A stretch of 64,000 nucleotides of DNA from NCBI RefSeq assembly GCF_011326755.1, contig NZ_JAAOIE010000002.1:124001-188000 (forward strand), in the 5' to 3' direction. A program made the translations under genes and the position numbers. Positions 44,717 to 53,305 of the stretch are shown piece by piece (positions within the stretch are counted from its first letter, which is position 1; the number at the start of each line of letters is the position of its first letter). Under the pieces are notes generated by a model. It was not told the DNA's origin, ran no database searches, and worked only from the letters and a program-made list of their open reading frames with translations. The stretch is from Cochlodiniinecator piscidefendens (GTDB lineage: Bacteria > Pseudomonadota > Alphaproteobacteria > Rhodobacterales > Rhodobacteraceae).

Positions 44717-45319
44717 TTATTCACCGCCCTTTTCTTCGCCATAGACATGAAACAGTTTCACTTGAGACATAAAGAACCCAAAGAGCGCCAGCGTTAAACC
44801 GACCACTTTAAATGTTACCCAAGTTGTGTCGCTCATGGTGCGCCAAACAAATTCATTTGCCACAGCGAGCGCAAAGAAAAAGATCGCCAAGCGTTTGGTC
44901 AGTATCATCCAACCTTCGTTCTTAAGCGGTAACATTTCCCCCATCAAAAACTTGAGATAGCTCTGTCCACGCATCAAGCCAAACGTCAGTGCTCCACCAA
45001 AGAAAACATAAAGAATGGTTGGCTTCATTTTGAAAAACCGGCTGTCATTCAACCAAATCGTCATGCCACCCATCACGACAACCAGCAATGCAGTCATGAT
45101 CTGCATTTTTGACAAAGCCCCCGTCAGCCACCACAACAAGCCAGTCGATAGCAGCAGCAATGGAATAAACAACGCTGTGGCCACAATGAGCCCTTCGTAT
45201 TCAACGCCATTAAATGTAACCACATCGCCCTTTAGGCGCATATACCCGACAAAGAACGCAATAAGCGGTCCGTATTCGATAATCCCACGTAGGGTTGGGC
45301 TGACTTGTTTTTCGCTCAT
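44717..45319 (-). CDS. yciB: Inner membrane-spanning protein YciB (septation protein A-like)
   Basis: 200 residues, about six transmembrane helices. Family sequences SPTLRGIIEYGPLIAFF (N-terminus), FFKMKPTILYVFFGGAL, LTKRLAIFFFALAVANEFVWR and the C-terminal TWVTFKVVGL. Linked to cell envelope and septation in other bacteria; biochemical role unproven. ATG 45319 with AAGGAAA upstream; ten bases after the EamA stop. Downstream in a probable ftsY-EamA-yciB operon. Confidence 0.92.
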   Translation of the reverse strand: MSEKQVSPTLRGIIEYGPLIAFFVGYMRLKGDVVTFNGVEYEGLIVATALFIPLLLLSTGLLWWLTGALSKMQIMTALLVVVMGGMTIWLNDSRFFKMKPTILYVFFGGALTFGLMRGQSYLKFLMGEMLPLKNEGWMILTKRLAIFFFALAVANEFVWRTMSDTTWVTFKVVGLTLALFGFFMSQVKLFHVYGEEKGGE

Positions 45320-45329
45320 CTCGTTTCCT

Positions 45330-46256
45330 TTATCCACCCAGTTCAACTACCACCGCACCCGTCGCAATCAACCCCATCAAGATCAATCTTCTGGGACCGA
45401 CGGTCTCTTTTAAAAACAACCAACCAATCACAGCCGCAAAAACGGCAGAGGTTTCGCGCAACACCGCCGCTTCGCCAACCTTGTCCAATCGGGTCGCCAT
45501 CATGATTGACCCAAAGCTCGCAAAAGCGATGAACGCCCCGATGACACCCCTTTTAAACAAAGGAACCAGCGCGGGTTTTTCCTCCATTGTTTGATAATGG
45601 CGGTAAGCGACGATTGGCATAAACAATCCATCGATCATGAAAAACCACGCCAAGAAGGTAAATGGGTCTTCGGTCGCGCGAATTCCATAGGCATCATACG
45701 TGGTATAAAGTGCTACGGTGCCGCCCGTAATACACGCCAGCATCAATGCGCGAACCAGAATATCGCGATCTACCTGCGTTTTCATATAGTTATATCCGGC
45801 CAAGCCGAAGATTCCGCTGATCAAAACAAAAACGCCAAACCATTGCATAGGCGCAAATGTTTCTGAAAAAACGAAATAAGCCGCGATAACCGTGAACAAC
45901 GGTCCAGTTCCGCGCACCACAGGGTAAACAACCGTAAATGCCCCCAGTGAATAAGCTTGCGCTTGCAACATCTTATACGCAACGTGAATAACAAACGCCC
46001 CAGCAAAGATTGGCCACATATGGGGTTCAGGCCAAGGCACCACAAACAGCGCAAATGGCATCGCAATCACGCAATAGCTGATATCGATGGCCCCGCGCAT
46101 GATCCAAGGGTCATACCGCCCCTTTTGCAGTGCACCAAAAACCGCATGCAACACCGCCGCGACAATGGCCAGCACCAACGCGAGTTGATGCCCAACCTCA
46201 GTGCCCTCGAGCGTCAAAAGCCAATCTGTCAGCACGTTGTAGACCGAGTTTGCCAA
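45330..46256 (-). CDS. EamA/DMT family transporter
   Basis: 308 residues, about ten membrane helices with two EamA repeats: LHAVFGALQKGRYDP and YKMLQAQAYSLGAFTVVYPVVRG in the first half, FGSIMMATRLDKVGEAAVLRETSAV in the second. Exporter of unknown substrate in the inner membrane. Only TTG 46256 serves as a start in frame near the family N-terminus; no ATG is present, so expression may rely on coupling to the ftsY stop seven bases upstream. Confidence 0.88.
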   Translation of the reverse strand: MANSVYNVLTDWLLTLEGTEVGHQLALVLAIVAAVLHAVFGALQKGRYDPWIMRGAIDISYCVIAMPFALFVVPWPEPHMWPIFAGAFVIHVAYKMLQAQAYSLGAFTVVYPVVRGTGPLFTVIAAYFVFSETFAPMQWFGVFVLISGIFGLAGYNYMKTQVDRDILVRALMLACITGGTVALYTTYDAYGIRATEDPFTFLAWFFMIDGLFMPIVAYRHYQTMEEKPALVPLFKRGVIGAFIAFASFGSIMMATRLDKVGEAAVLRETSAVFAAVIGWLFLKETVGPRRLILMGLIATGAVVVELGG

Positions 46257-46263
46257 TCCGGCA

Positions 46264-47316
46264 TCAGTTGTCGATCCCCGTCAACGCCGCTGCAAATTCC
46301 TCTGGATCAAACGGCGCGAGGTCGTCAATTTTTTCACCCACGCCAATCGCATGAATGGGCAATCCAAACTTATCAGCCAAGGAAACAAGAACGCCGCCCT
46401 TAGCCGTGCCATCCAATTTGGTCATGACTAGCCCAGACACATCCGCAAGCTTTTGGAATGTACCCACTTGATTAACAGCGTTCTGGCCCGTGGTCGCATC
46501 TAGAACAAGCAACGTGTTGTGCGGTGCGGTGTCGTCTTTTTTACGGATCACCCGAACTATTTTTGCAAGCTCTTCCATCAAATCTTGGCGATTTTGTAAA
46601 CGCCCTGCTGTGTCTATCATCAGCAGATCGGCACCGTCACGTTCGGCCTGAACCATTGCATCATAAGCCAAAGACGCGGGATCTGACCCCTCAGGTGCGG
46701 TCAGAACTGGCACGCCGGCCCGTTCCCCCCAAACCTGAAGTTGTTCAACCGCAGCCGCGCGAAACGTATCGCCAGCCGCGATCACAACTGATTTTCCCGC
46801 AGCCTGAAATTGGCTGGCAAGTTTGCCAATCGTTGTGGTTTTTCCGGCACCATTGACGCCAACAACGAGTACGACCTGTGGTTTTTTCGCATAGATTGGC
46901 AACGGCTTTGCGACGGGTTCCATGATACGTGCAACTTCATTCGCCAAAAGTTGTTTTATCTCATTTGACGATAGCTTTTTACCAAACCGACCTTCGGCCA
47001 TATTCGCCGTAACGCGCAGGGCTGTATCAACCCCCATATCCGCCGCGATGAGCAACTCCTCGAGTTGCTCCAGCATCTCATCATCAAGCTCGCGCCGCAC
47101 GGCCTCGGGCTTATCGCCAATCAGGCGCCCCAAAATTCCTTTTTTTGCCGGCTCAACAGGCTTTGGTTCAGCTATGTCTGAAGCTATTGACGCTTGCGCA
47201 ACGGGGGCTTGAACCTCAGGTGTTGGCTCCGCTTCTTGCACGATTGCATCAAGCCCTTCCTCAATTTTTGAGGAAGATTTAAACATTCGGTCTTTAAGTT
47301 TTTTGAAAAACGCCAT
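46264..47316 (-). CDS. ftsY: Signal recognition particle receptor FtsY
   Basis: 350 residues. GTPase that docks the SRP-ribosome complex at the membrane. Short acidic A domain at residues about 1-75, then the N domain four-helix bundle, then the G domain: [20 protein letters not shown] (P-loop, about 148-167), [47 protein letters not shown] and [19 protein letters not shown]. Complete. ATG 47316. Divergent from the kinase-like gene; its stop is near the EamA start. Confidence 0.97.
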   Translation of the reverse strand: MAFFKKLKDRMFKSSSKIEEGLDAIVQEAEPTPEVQAPVAQASIASDIAEPKPVEPAKKGILGRLIGDKPEAVRRELDDEMLEQLEELLIAADMGVDTALRVTANMAEGRFGKKLSSNEIKQLLANEVARIMEPVAKPLPIYAKKPQVVLVVGVNGAGKTTTIGKLASQFQAAGKSVVIAAGDTFRAAAVEQLQVWGERAGVPVLTAPEGSDPASLAYDAMVQAERDGADLLMIDTAGRLQNRQDLMEELAKIVRVIRKKDDTAPHNTLLVLDATTGQNAVNQVGTFQKLADVSGLVMTKLDGTAKGGVLVSLADKFGLPIHAIGVGEKIDDLAPFDPEEFAAALTGIDN

Positions 47317-47437
47317 TTGGAGCCTCTAATAACCTATCAACTCAGTTATTGCAGCTTTGCCCTAGATGGAAGAGCCAAGCCCGGATTTTCCGCAATCCTG
47401 CTTGGAAAACCTAAAAAACGGACCTATATGAGAGCAA

Positions 47438-48169
47438 ATGTCGAGCAAATACACATATATCGCACCGGGTTACGAAGCTGTGGCCAGCTTTGTCGTCCAT
47501 GCTGACCCGCTGATCCGCATTCACAGCACAAAAATCAAAGGCGAAACCTTTTGGATCAAGCGCCCGGAAAAGCACGGGTTTATTCAACGCCTTCAAAAGG
47601 GTGACGCCCTCACTCAATTCGCAAAAGAAAAAGAAGCCCTGCATGATTTGCACGAACAAGGCATTCCCGTCTCAGAGATTATCATCGAAGGCGATGATAT
47701 TCTTGTAACCAAAGATAGCGGACCGACTTTAAACCACTTTTTTCACGACCTAGACGGGCCCAACACAATGCGTGCCATGTCGGACGCGGCGATGGGTTTG
47801 GCTGACCTGCACAAAAAGGGCATCAGCCATGGGCGCCCCAGCCTGCGTGATATTTGCTGGGATGATGGTACACTTACGTTCCTTGATTTTGAAAACTTTT
47901 CCCCAAAACTGAACACACCAGCAGGCCATGCCCGCGACATAATTATGTTTGTATTCAATGCGCTTGCTGTCACACAACGCCCGCGCGACGAAATAAACAA
48001 AGCGATAGAAACCTATAAATCCTGCGACACCCAAGGCATCTGGGAACTGGCCCAAGATTGGTGCCATCGGCATCGCTGGATTATCCCCGTGACCGCCCCA
48101 ATACGTGCGGTGCGGAGTTCCAAAGAATTCAATGCAATACCGCCTACGTTTGAGGCTTTCAAAAAATAA
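47438..48169 (+). CDS. Kinase-like (LPS/aminoglycoside kinase fold) protein
   Basis: 243 residues, one protein-kinase-like fold. Ligand loop at the N-terminus with the Lys in FWIKRPEKHGF (about residues 37-47), the helix-C Glu region QFAKEKEALHDLH (about 60-72), a catalytic loop GISHGRPSLRDICWDDG (about 127-143) and the DFG-like LTFLDFEN. This layout resembles WaaP/KdkA-type lipopolysaccharide kinases. Substrate unknown. No signal peptide or membrane segment. Divergent from ftsY. Confidence 0.78.
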   Translation: MSSKYTYIAPGYEAVASFVVHADPLIRIHSTKIKGETFWIKRPEKHGFIQRLQKGDALTQFAKEKEALHDLHEQGIPVSEIIIEGDDILVTKDSGPTLNHFFHDLDGPNTMRAMSDAAMGLADLHKKGISHGRPSLRDICWDDGTLTFLDFENFSPKLNTPAGHARDIIMFVFNALAVTQRPRDEINKAIETYKSCDTQGIWELAQDWCHRHRWIIPVTAPIRAVRSSKEFNAIPPTFEAFKK

Positions 48170-48193
48170 TTTACGCCTATCGCAACCGTTTAG

Positions 48194-48222
48194 CTATCAT
48201 CGCGTAGATTTTTAGATGATAG
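48194..48222 (+). terminator. Weak terminator hairpin after the kinase-like gene
   Basis: 8-bp stem CTATCATC / GATGATAG (48194-48201, 48215-48222) followed by GGCTTTT. Only four T, so moderate. Confidence 0.4.
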
Positions 48223-48356
48223 GGCTTTTACACATAGCGTAAAAACTTCACGCGCCAGCCTTACTAAGGATCGCGCTTTTGATTGCGTATTTTTATGTTG
48301 GAAAGCTTTTAGGCGGAACCATCTGGCAACGCGTTTTTGGTAACGAACCAAAAAAG

Positions 48357-48384
48357 AAAAGGCCGGGAAAACCCGGCCCTTTTT
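48357..48384. terminator. Bidirectional terminator near the NuoE-NuoF fusion end
   Basis: GGCCGGG / CCCGGCC (48361-48367, 48372-48378) with an AAAA loop, A-run on the left and T-run on the right. Works for the minus-strand NuoEF gene; could also stop plus-strand transcripts from the kinase side. Confidence 0.88.
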
Positions 48385-48386
48385 AT

Positions 48387-50072
48387 TTATACTTCGTCAG
48401 GGAAGTGCTGCATCGTTAGCTTAATCGGGTTCGGAGCCGCCTGCCCCAGACCACAGATTGAAGCGTCGGACATTGCGGTGCACAGTTCGCCTAGCAGGCC
48501 CTGATCCCATTTGTCTGCCTGCATCAGCTTCACGGCCTTTTCACAACCGACACGACACGGGGTACATTGACCGCAGCTTTCGTCCTCAAAGAACTTCAGC
48601 ATGTTGATCGCAGCTTGTTTCGCGCTGTCTTTGTCAGACAGCACAACAACAGCAGCCGACCCGATAAAGGTGCCATGCGGTTGCAGAGTGTCAAAGTCCA
48701 ACGGAATGTCATGCATAGACGCCGGCAACAAACCAGAGGACGGGCCGCCCGGCTGATAGGCTTTGAAAGCGTGCCCATCAAGCATACCACCAGCCGCATT
48801 GATCACATCAGTGATCGTTGAACCAGCCTCAAGCAAATGAACGCCTGGGTTTTTCACACGGCCAGAAACAGAATAACTGCGAAGCCCTTTGCGACCGTTC
48901 TTTTCAACGGACGATAGGATTTCACCACCTTCGCGGCAGATTTTTGAAACCCAGTGCAAAGTCTCAACATTGTGCACCAAAGTCGGACGATTAAAGATAC
49001 CAACCTGCGCCACAAATGGCGGACGGTGACGTGGAATACCGCGTTTACCTTCGATGGATTCGATCATCGCAGATTCTTCGCCACAGATATATGCACCTGC
49101 GCCGCGACGCAGATCAATATACCCCGGTTCAACAATCCCAGCGGTTTCCAATGCTGCAATTTCGGTTGCCAGAATTGACAACACAGCAGGGTATTCGTCG
49201 CGCATGTAGATAAAGACTTTTTCAGCCTCAACCGCCCATGCAGCAATCAACATACCCTCAAGAAACACATGAGGAACACGTTCTAAGTAATAGCGATCTT
49301 TGAATGTCCCGGGTTCACCTTCATCGCCGTTTACCGCCATGTAGCGTGGACCTTCGTTCATGCGAACAAAGCCCCATTTTTTGCCAGATGGGAAACCAGC
49401 ACCACCCAAACCACGTAGGCCTGAGCTTAGGATATCTTCTTGGACAGCTTCCCAATCGCCGCTTTCGCGCAACTCTTTTAGTTTGGCATATCCACCTTCG
49501 GCCTCATAAGCAGCGAAGGTTTCATAATCAGGCACATGCGCATGTGTGTCGTCAGCTGCAATCGCGGCCTCGACTTTTTCAACGGTCGCATGGTCGATAT
49601 GATTGTGACCAATTTCCAAAACAGGCGCTGTATCGCAACGGCCCATGCAAGGGGCACGCAACACACGCACCTGAGAGGCATCAAGCCCATCCTCAAGCGC
49701 CTTTTGCAATTGCTCTGCCCCTGCCAATTCGCAAGACAAAGAATCGCAAACACGAATGGTCAATGCAGGTGGCGGTGTTTCGCCTTCTTTCACCACATCA
49801 AAGTGCGCATAGAATGTCGCAACTTCGTAAACTTCGGCCTGCCCCACACGGAGTTCCTCGGCCAAAGCCCGCAGATGCGCTGCTGACAGGCACCCAAATT
49901 TATCTTGAATCAGGTGTAGAAACTCGATCAGAAGATCACGGCTACGGGGGCTATCGCCTAGAAGCTCACGTACTTCATCCCATGCCTGATCATCCAACTG
50001 GCGACCTTTAGGGGTTTTACGCCCTTTTCCGCGCCCGGATTTCCATACACCTTTTTGCTCATCCAATGCCAT
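48387..50072 (-). CDS. NuoE-NuoF fusion (diaphorase / formate dehydrogenase beta subunit-like)
   Basis: 561 residues from ATG 50072 (a GTG start at 50081 is possible). Residues about 30-180 are a NuoE-like thioredoxin-fold domain with [2Fe-2S] ligands in RVCDSLSCELA and APCMGRCDTAP. Residues about 210-555 are NuoF: NADH and FMN sites RGLGGAGFPSGKKWGF, NGDEGEPGTFKDRYYLE, GAGAYICGEESAMIESIEGK, and [4Fe-4S] ligands in CGQCTPCRVGC. It should pass electrons between NADH and a partner, as in FdsB of NAD-linked formate dehydrogenase or HoxF of hydrogenases. No partner subunit is next to it. It is followed by a terminator and preceded by the divergent AlkB-like gene. Confidence 0.9.
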   Translation of the reverse strand: MALDEQKGVWKSGRGKGRKTPKGRQLDDQAWDEVRELLGDSPRSRDLLIEFLHLIQDKFGCLSAAHLRALAEELRVGQAEVYEVATFYAHFDVVKEGETPPPALTIRVCDSLSCELAGAEQLQKALEDGLDASQVRVLRAPCMGRCDTAPVLEIGHNHIDHATVEKVEAAIAADDTHAHVPDYETFAAYEAEGGYAKLKELRESGDWEAVQEDILSSGLRGLGGAGFPSGKKWGFVRMNEGPRYMAVNGDEGEPGTFKDRYYLERVPHVFLEGMLIAAWAVEAEKVFIYMRDEYPAVLSILATEIAALETAGIVEPGYIDLRRGAGAYICGEESAMIESIEGKRGIPRHRPPFVAQVGIFNRPTLVHNVETLHWVSKICREGGEILSSVEKNGRKGLRSYSVSGRVKNPGVHLLEAGSTITDVINAAGGMLDGHAFKAYQPGGPSSGLLPASMHDIPLDFDTLQPHGTFIGSAAVVVLSDKDSAKQAAINMLKFFEDESCGQCTPCRVGCEKAVKLMQADKWDQGLLGELCTAMSDASICGLGQAAPNPIKLTMQHFPDEV

Positions 50073-50240
50073 CTGCTGCACCTGTCTTTGCTACAGATGC
50101 GGTTTTAGTCTGAATGCCCCCTGATTGGCCATGTCAAAAACGACATACACGCGACCATAAGCGTTTCTTTTGCTTCTCAATTGGATAGGATAAACGGTAA
50201 CTCCGCTCGATTTTTTCCTTTGCGCCAGAAAGGCTATCCT

Positions 50241-51278
50241 GTGCGTCACCCTATATTTGCCCATGTAATTGCGACTGTTTGCCCCCTATTGCTGCTGTGT
50301 TTTGCAGCCACTATGGGCGGGCTATGGATATGGCTTTCGCTTAGCTACCTCATTGTATTTACGTTCATTTTAGATCGTTCTTTCAAAATTTCGGTCCCCG
50401 CGACAAGCGATAACGAGACATTGGAGGACGCGGATCGACTTTCGTTTTTCTTAGGTATCTGCCATTTTTTGATGCTTGCGCTGGCCGTGTGGGTGCTCAC
50501 AAACACTTCCTTTGACCTTTCGCAAAAAGTTGCACTGTTCGTGAGCTTTGGCATGTTCTTTGGACAGATTAGTAATTCAAACGCCCATGAACTGATTCAT
50601 CGTGGTGATCGGCATTTGTTTGAATTGGGGAAATGGATTTATATCTCGCTTCTGTTTGGGCATCACACCTCCGCGCATAGGCTGATACATCACAAATATG
50701 TCGCCACCCCAGATGACCCAAACAGCGCGGCCTATGGGCAAAGCTTTTATCGTTTTTTTCCAGACGCTTGGATCGGGTCATTCACTGCCGCGCTTGAGGC
50801 TGAAACCCAGCGCATAACGCAAACAAAAACCAAGCGCATCCACCCCTATATTGCCTATTGTTTAGGTGGTTTGTTGTTTGCCTGCATGGCTTTTTTCCTC
50901 GGAGGAGCAAAGGGTGTCGCGATTTTCCTTGGGCTCGCGTTTTATGCCCAATTGCAACTGATGCTATCGGACTATGTACAGCATTACGGTTTGCGGCGCG
51001 CACTGTTGCCAAATGGGCAATACGAATCCGTCAATGAACGTCATTCCTGGGACAGCCCACATTGGTTTAGCAGCCTGACGATGCTGAATGCGCCTCGGCA
51101 TAGCGGTCACCACACCACCCCGAGCAAAGCGTTTCCTGCATTGCCTGTCCCCAATGCGGCCATGTCGCCCCTTCTTCCGGCGAGCCTGCCCGTCATGGGG
51201 GCAATCGCCTTATCCCCAAGATTATGGCGCAAAGTGATGGACCACCGCGTCAAACACTGGCACCCTGACCTGAAATGA
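50241..51278 (+). CDS. AlkB-like membrane di-iron oxygenase
   Basis: About 345 residues, integral membrane, several hydrophobic segments at residues about 5-45 and 75-120 and again later. The three His boxes of membrane hydroxylases are present in altered form: NAHELIHRGDRHL, FGHHTSAHRLIHHKYVAT(P), and LNAPRHSGHHTTPSKAFPAL, plus a SDYVQHYGLRR motif typical of alkane hydroxylases. Likely hydroxylates an alkyl chain, with rubredoxin or ferredoxin as donor (none adjacent). GTG 50241 has AAAGG seven bases upstream; TTG 50181 is another option. Its stop overlaps an ATG for the next small gene. Confidence 0.85.
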   Translation: MRHPIFAHVIATVCPLLLLCFAATMGGLWIWLSLSYLIVFTFILDRSFKISVPATSDNETLEDADRLSFFLGICHFLMLALAVWVLTNTSFDLSQKVALFVSFGMFFGQISNSNAHELIHRGDRHLFELGKWIYISLLFGHHTSAHRLIHHKYVATPDDPNSAAYGQSFYRFFPDAWIGSFTAALEAETQRITQTKTKRIHPYIAYCLGGLLFACMAFFLGGAKGVAIFLGLAFYAQLQLMLSDYVQHYGLRRALLPNGQYESVNERHSWDSPHWFSSLTMLNAPRHSGHHTTPSKAFPALPVPNAAMSPLLPASLPVMGAIALSPRLWRKVMDHRVKHWHPDLK

Positions 51279-51286
51279 GGTTGGTC

Positions 51287-51679
51287 ATGATCAAACAGTT
51301 TTTCTTTTCGCTTTTTCTGGCAGTGCCTGTCGTCGCGCAAACGCCCCTAACTCCAGAGGAGTTTCAAGACCTCACAGAGGGGCGCACATTCTTTTTCGAA
51401 TCCGATAATGTTGCATACGGAGCCGAAGAATACCTGCCCGGGCGGCGGGTTCGTTGGTCATTTTTAGATGGGCGCTGCATTGAGGGCGGCTGGGTCGCCG
51501 ATCTCGATCTAATTTGTTTTGTTTATGATGGCTGGAACGAAGCCCAATGTTGGTCATTTTACTATGAAAATGGACAACTCAGGGGGCATTTTGAAAATGA
51601 TAACAACACGCCCGATCTGCTAAGCGTTGCAGATACGGACGAGCCATTGTTGTGTGTTGGACCAGACGTGGGCGCTTAA
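51287..51679 (+). CDS. Small secreted protein downstream of the AlkB-like gene
   Basis: 130 residues, not recognised. Signal peptide 1-18 (MIKQFFFSLFLAVPVVAQ). Mature domain has a WSFxDGRCIEG-type run, FVYDGWNEAQCWSFYYENG and four Cys. ATG 51287 (GAGG six bases upstream) is chosen; ATG 51275 overlaps the AlkB stop. Its end overlaps the xseA stop by 4 bases on the other strand. Likely co-transcribed with the AlkB-like gene, but no functional link is shown. Confidence 0.72.
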   Translation: MIKQFFFSLFLAVPVVAQTPLTPEEFQDLTEGRTFFFESDNVAYGAEEYLPGRRVRWSFLDGRCIEGGWVADLDLICFVYDGWNEAQCWSFYYENGQLRGHFENDNNTPDLLSVADTDEPLLCVGPDVGA

Positions 51680-53235
51680 AATAAACTGCCTTGCTCTGGT
51701 GGTTTTGTCGGCTTCTTAACGGATTTCGCAGCTGTTTTGGTCTTTTCCTCTGCAAATGCAACCCGACCGTCATGAAATTCGATTTCCAGTGCAGTGGCTT
51801 TTTCCGCAGCGGATTTCGATGTGATAACTTGGTCATCTGAATGCACAACAGCATAGCCACGTTTGAGCGTTTCTTTGTAACCCAATGTCTGATGCATACG
51901 TGTCACCGCATCTAGCTTTGCTTCCCATTTTGACAATTGCGTTTTGCCTTGAAGCGAAAACCGGCGACTGATTGTGTTTAGTTTTTCTTTTTTGCGCTCG
52001 ATATCTTGGATCAAAACCGGAATACGCAAGCGCGCAATACGTTGATCTAGGGATTGTCGCTTTTGCTGAACGCTGCGCGACAGTCCGGGTGCCGCACGGC
52101 CAGAAAGCACCTTAAGGCGATCCTGTTCATGACGCACTCTTTGCATCAATGCACCGCCCTTTAACGGGGCAGACCGCTGTTCCAACGCAATACGTTTAAC
52201 CTGCACGGTTTGACGCAACGCCGGATCCAAACGCGCGGTCGCCACATCCAATCGCTGTGACGCGGTTTCAATCAAAGCCTCAGGCTTGGGCAAAGCCCGC
52301 GCCACATCCCGCAAACGTTGACCACGTTGCGAAACTGCTTGGGTCAAAGCCCTAGTCAAACGCGCATCCTGCTCTGACACCCAATTCAACAACTCAAGCC
52401 GCACAGGGACAGCATGCTCTGCCGCTGCTGTAGGTGTCGGGGCACGCCGGTCCGAAACAAAATCGATCAATGTCGTATCGGTTTCGTGACCCACCGCTGA
52501 AATCAGTGGAATTTCAGAATCCGCCGCTGCACGGGCAACAGATTCCTCATTAAATCCCCAAAGATCCTCAATTGATCCACCGCCACGCGCAACGATCAAC
52601 AAGTCCGGCCGTGGCAGCGCGCCTCCGGGTGTCATAGCGTTAAATCCGTTGATCGCGTTCACCACCTCAGGTGCGCATTTCGCACCTTGTACCGCTACTG
52701 GCCAAATCAGCACTTTGCGCGGGAACCGATCCCGTAGGCGGTGTAAAATATCTCGGATAACGGCGCCGGACGGTGACGTGACGACGCCGATCACTTCGGG
52801 AAGATAAGGCAGCGGCTTTTTACGTTCAGGCGCAAATAACCCTTCAGATGCAAGCAAAGCCTTACGCTTTTCCAGCATCGCCATCAGCGCACCCATACCG
52901 GCGGGCGCGATGTCTTCGATCACCATTTGGTATTTGGATTGCCCACCAAAGGTCGTGAGCTTACCGGTGGCGATGACCTCCATCCCTTCTTCGGGGAGGG
53001 TCTGAAGTTTACTGGCGACACCCTTCCAGATGATTCCCGACAGAACAGAACGGTCATCTTTCAAGTCCAAATACAAATGACCCGAACGCGGTTTGGACAC
53101 ACGCCCAACCTCACCGCGCACCCGAACGCGGGAAAATGACCCTTCAATGGTGCGTTTCACCGCGCCTGAAATCTCGGTTACTGTGAATTCAGGGGCATTT
53201 ACCCCAGTTTCTGGCTCTTCAAACAGGTCTGACAT
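51676..53235 (-). CDS. xseA: Exodeoxyribonuclease VII large subunit
   Basis: 519 residues from ATG 53235 (GAGG upstream; the frame is open further). Large subunit of exonuclease VII, which degrades single-stranded DNA to short oligonucleotides. N-terminal OB fold (EFTVTEISGAVKRTIEGSF, VRVRGEVGRVSKPRSGHLY(LDLKD)), then KKPLPYLPEVIGVVTSPSGA, ARGGGSIEDLWGFNEE, PLISAVGHETDTTLIDF with VSDRRAPTPTAAAE, followed by a long coiled coil (about 260-430). C-terminal acidic tail EQGSLF. Divergent from purD, the common arrangement. Confidence 0.96.
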   Translation of the reverse strand: MSDLFEEPETGVNAPEFTVTEISGAVKRTIEGSFSRVRVRGEVGRVSKPRSGHLYLDLKDDRSVLSGIIWKGVASKLQTLPEEGMEVIATGKLTTFGGQSKYQMVIEDIAPAGMGALMAMLEKRKALLASEGLFAPERKKPLPYLPEVIGVVTSPSGAVIRDILHRLRDRFPRKVLIWPVAVQGAKCAPEVVNAINGFNAMTPGGALPRPDLLIVARGGGSIEDLWGFNEESVARAAADSEIPLISAVGHETDTTLIDFVSDRRAPTPTAAAEHAVPVRLELLNWVSEQDARLTRALTQAVSQRGQRLRDVARALPKPEALIETASQRLDVATARLDPALRQTVQVKRIALEQRSAPLKGGALMQRVRHEQDRLKVLSGRAAPGLSRSVQQKRQSLDQRIARLRIPVLIQDIERKKEKLNTISRRFSLQGKTQLSKWEAKLDAVTRMHQTLGYKETLKRGYAVVHSDDQVITSKSAAEKATALEIEFHDGRVAFAEEKTKTAAKSVKKPTKPPEQGSLF

Positions 53236-53305
53236 CCTGCCTCGCTTGTCATGTTGTTGAACGCACCTTAGAACGCCTGCAACAAGAGTCCAAGGAGACA
53301 CATTC

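Noticed and set aside
48279-48419. Plus-strand frame of 46 codons (LIAYFYVGKLLGGTIWQRVF...) behind the kinase-like gene
   Set aside because: It has no ATG or good ribosome binding site, runs through the bidirectional terminator and into the end of the NuoE-NuoF gene, and I recognise no family. It may be a decayed small protein gene, but coding is not supported.
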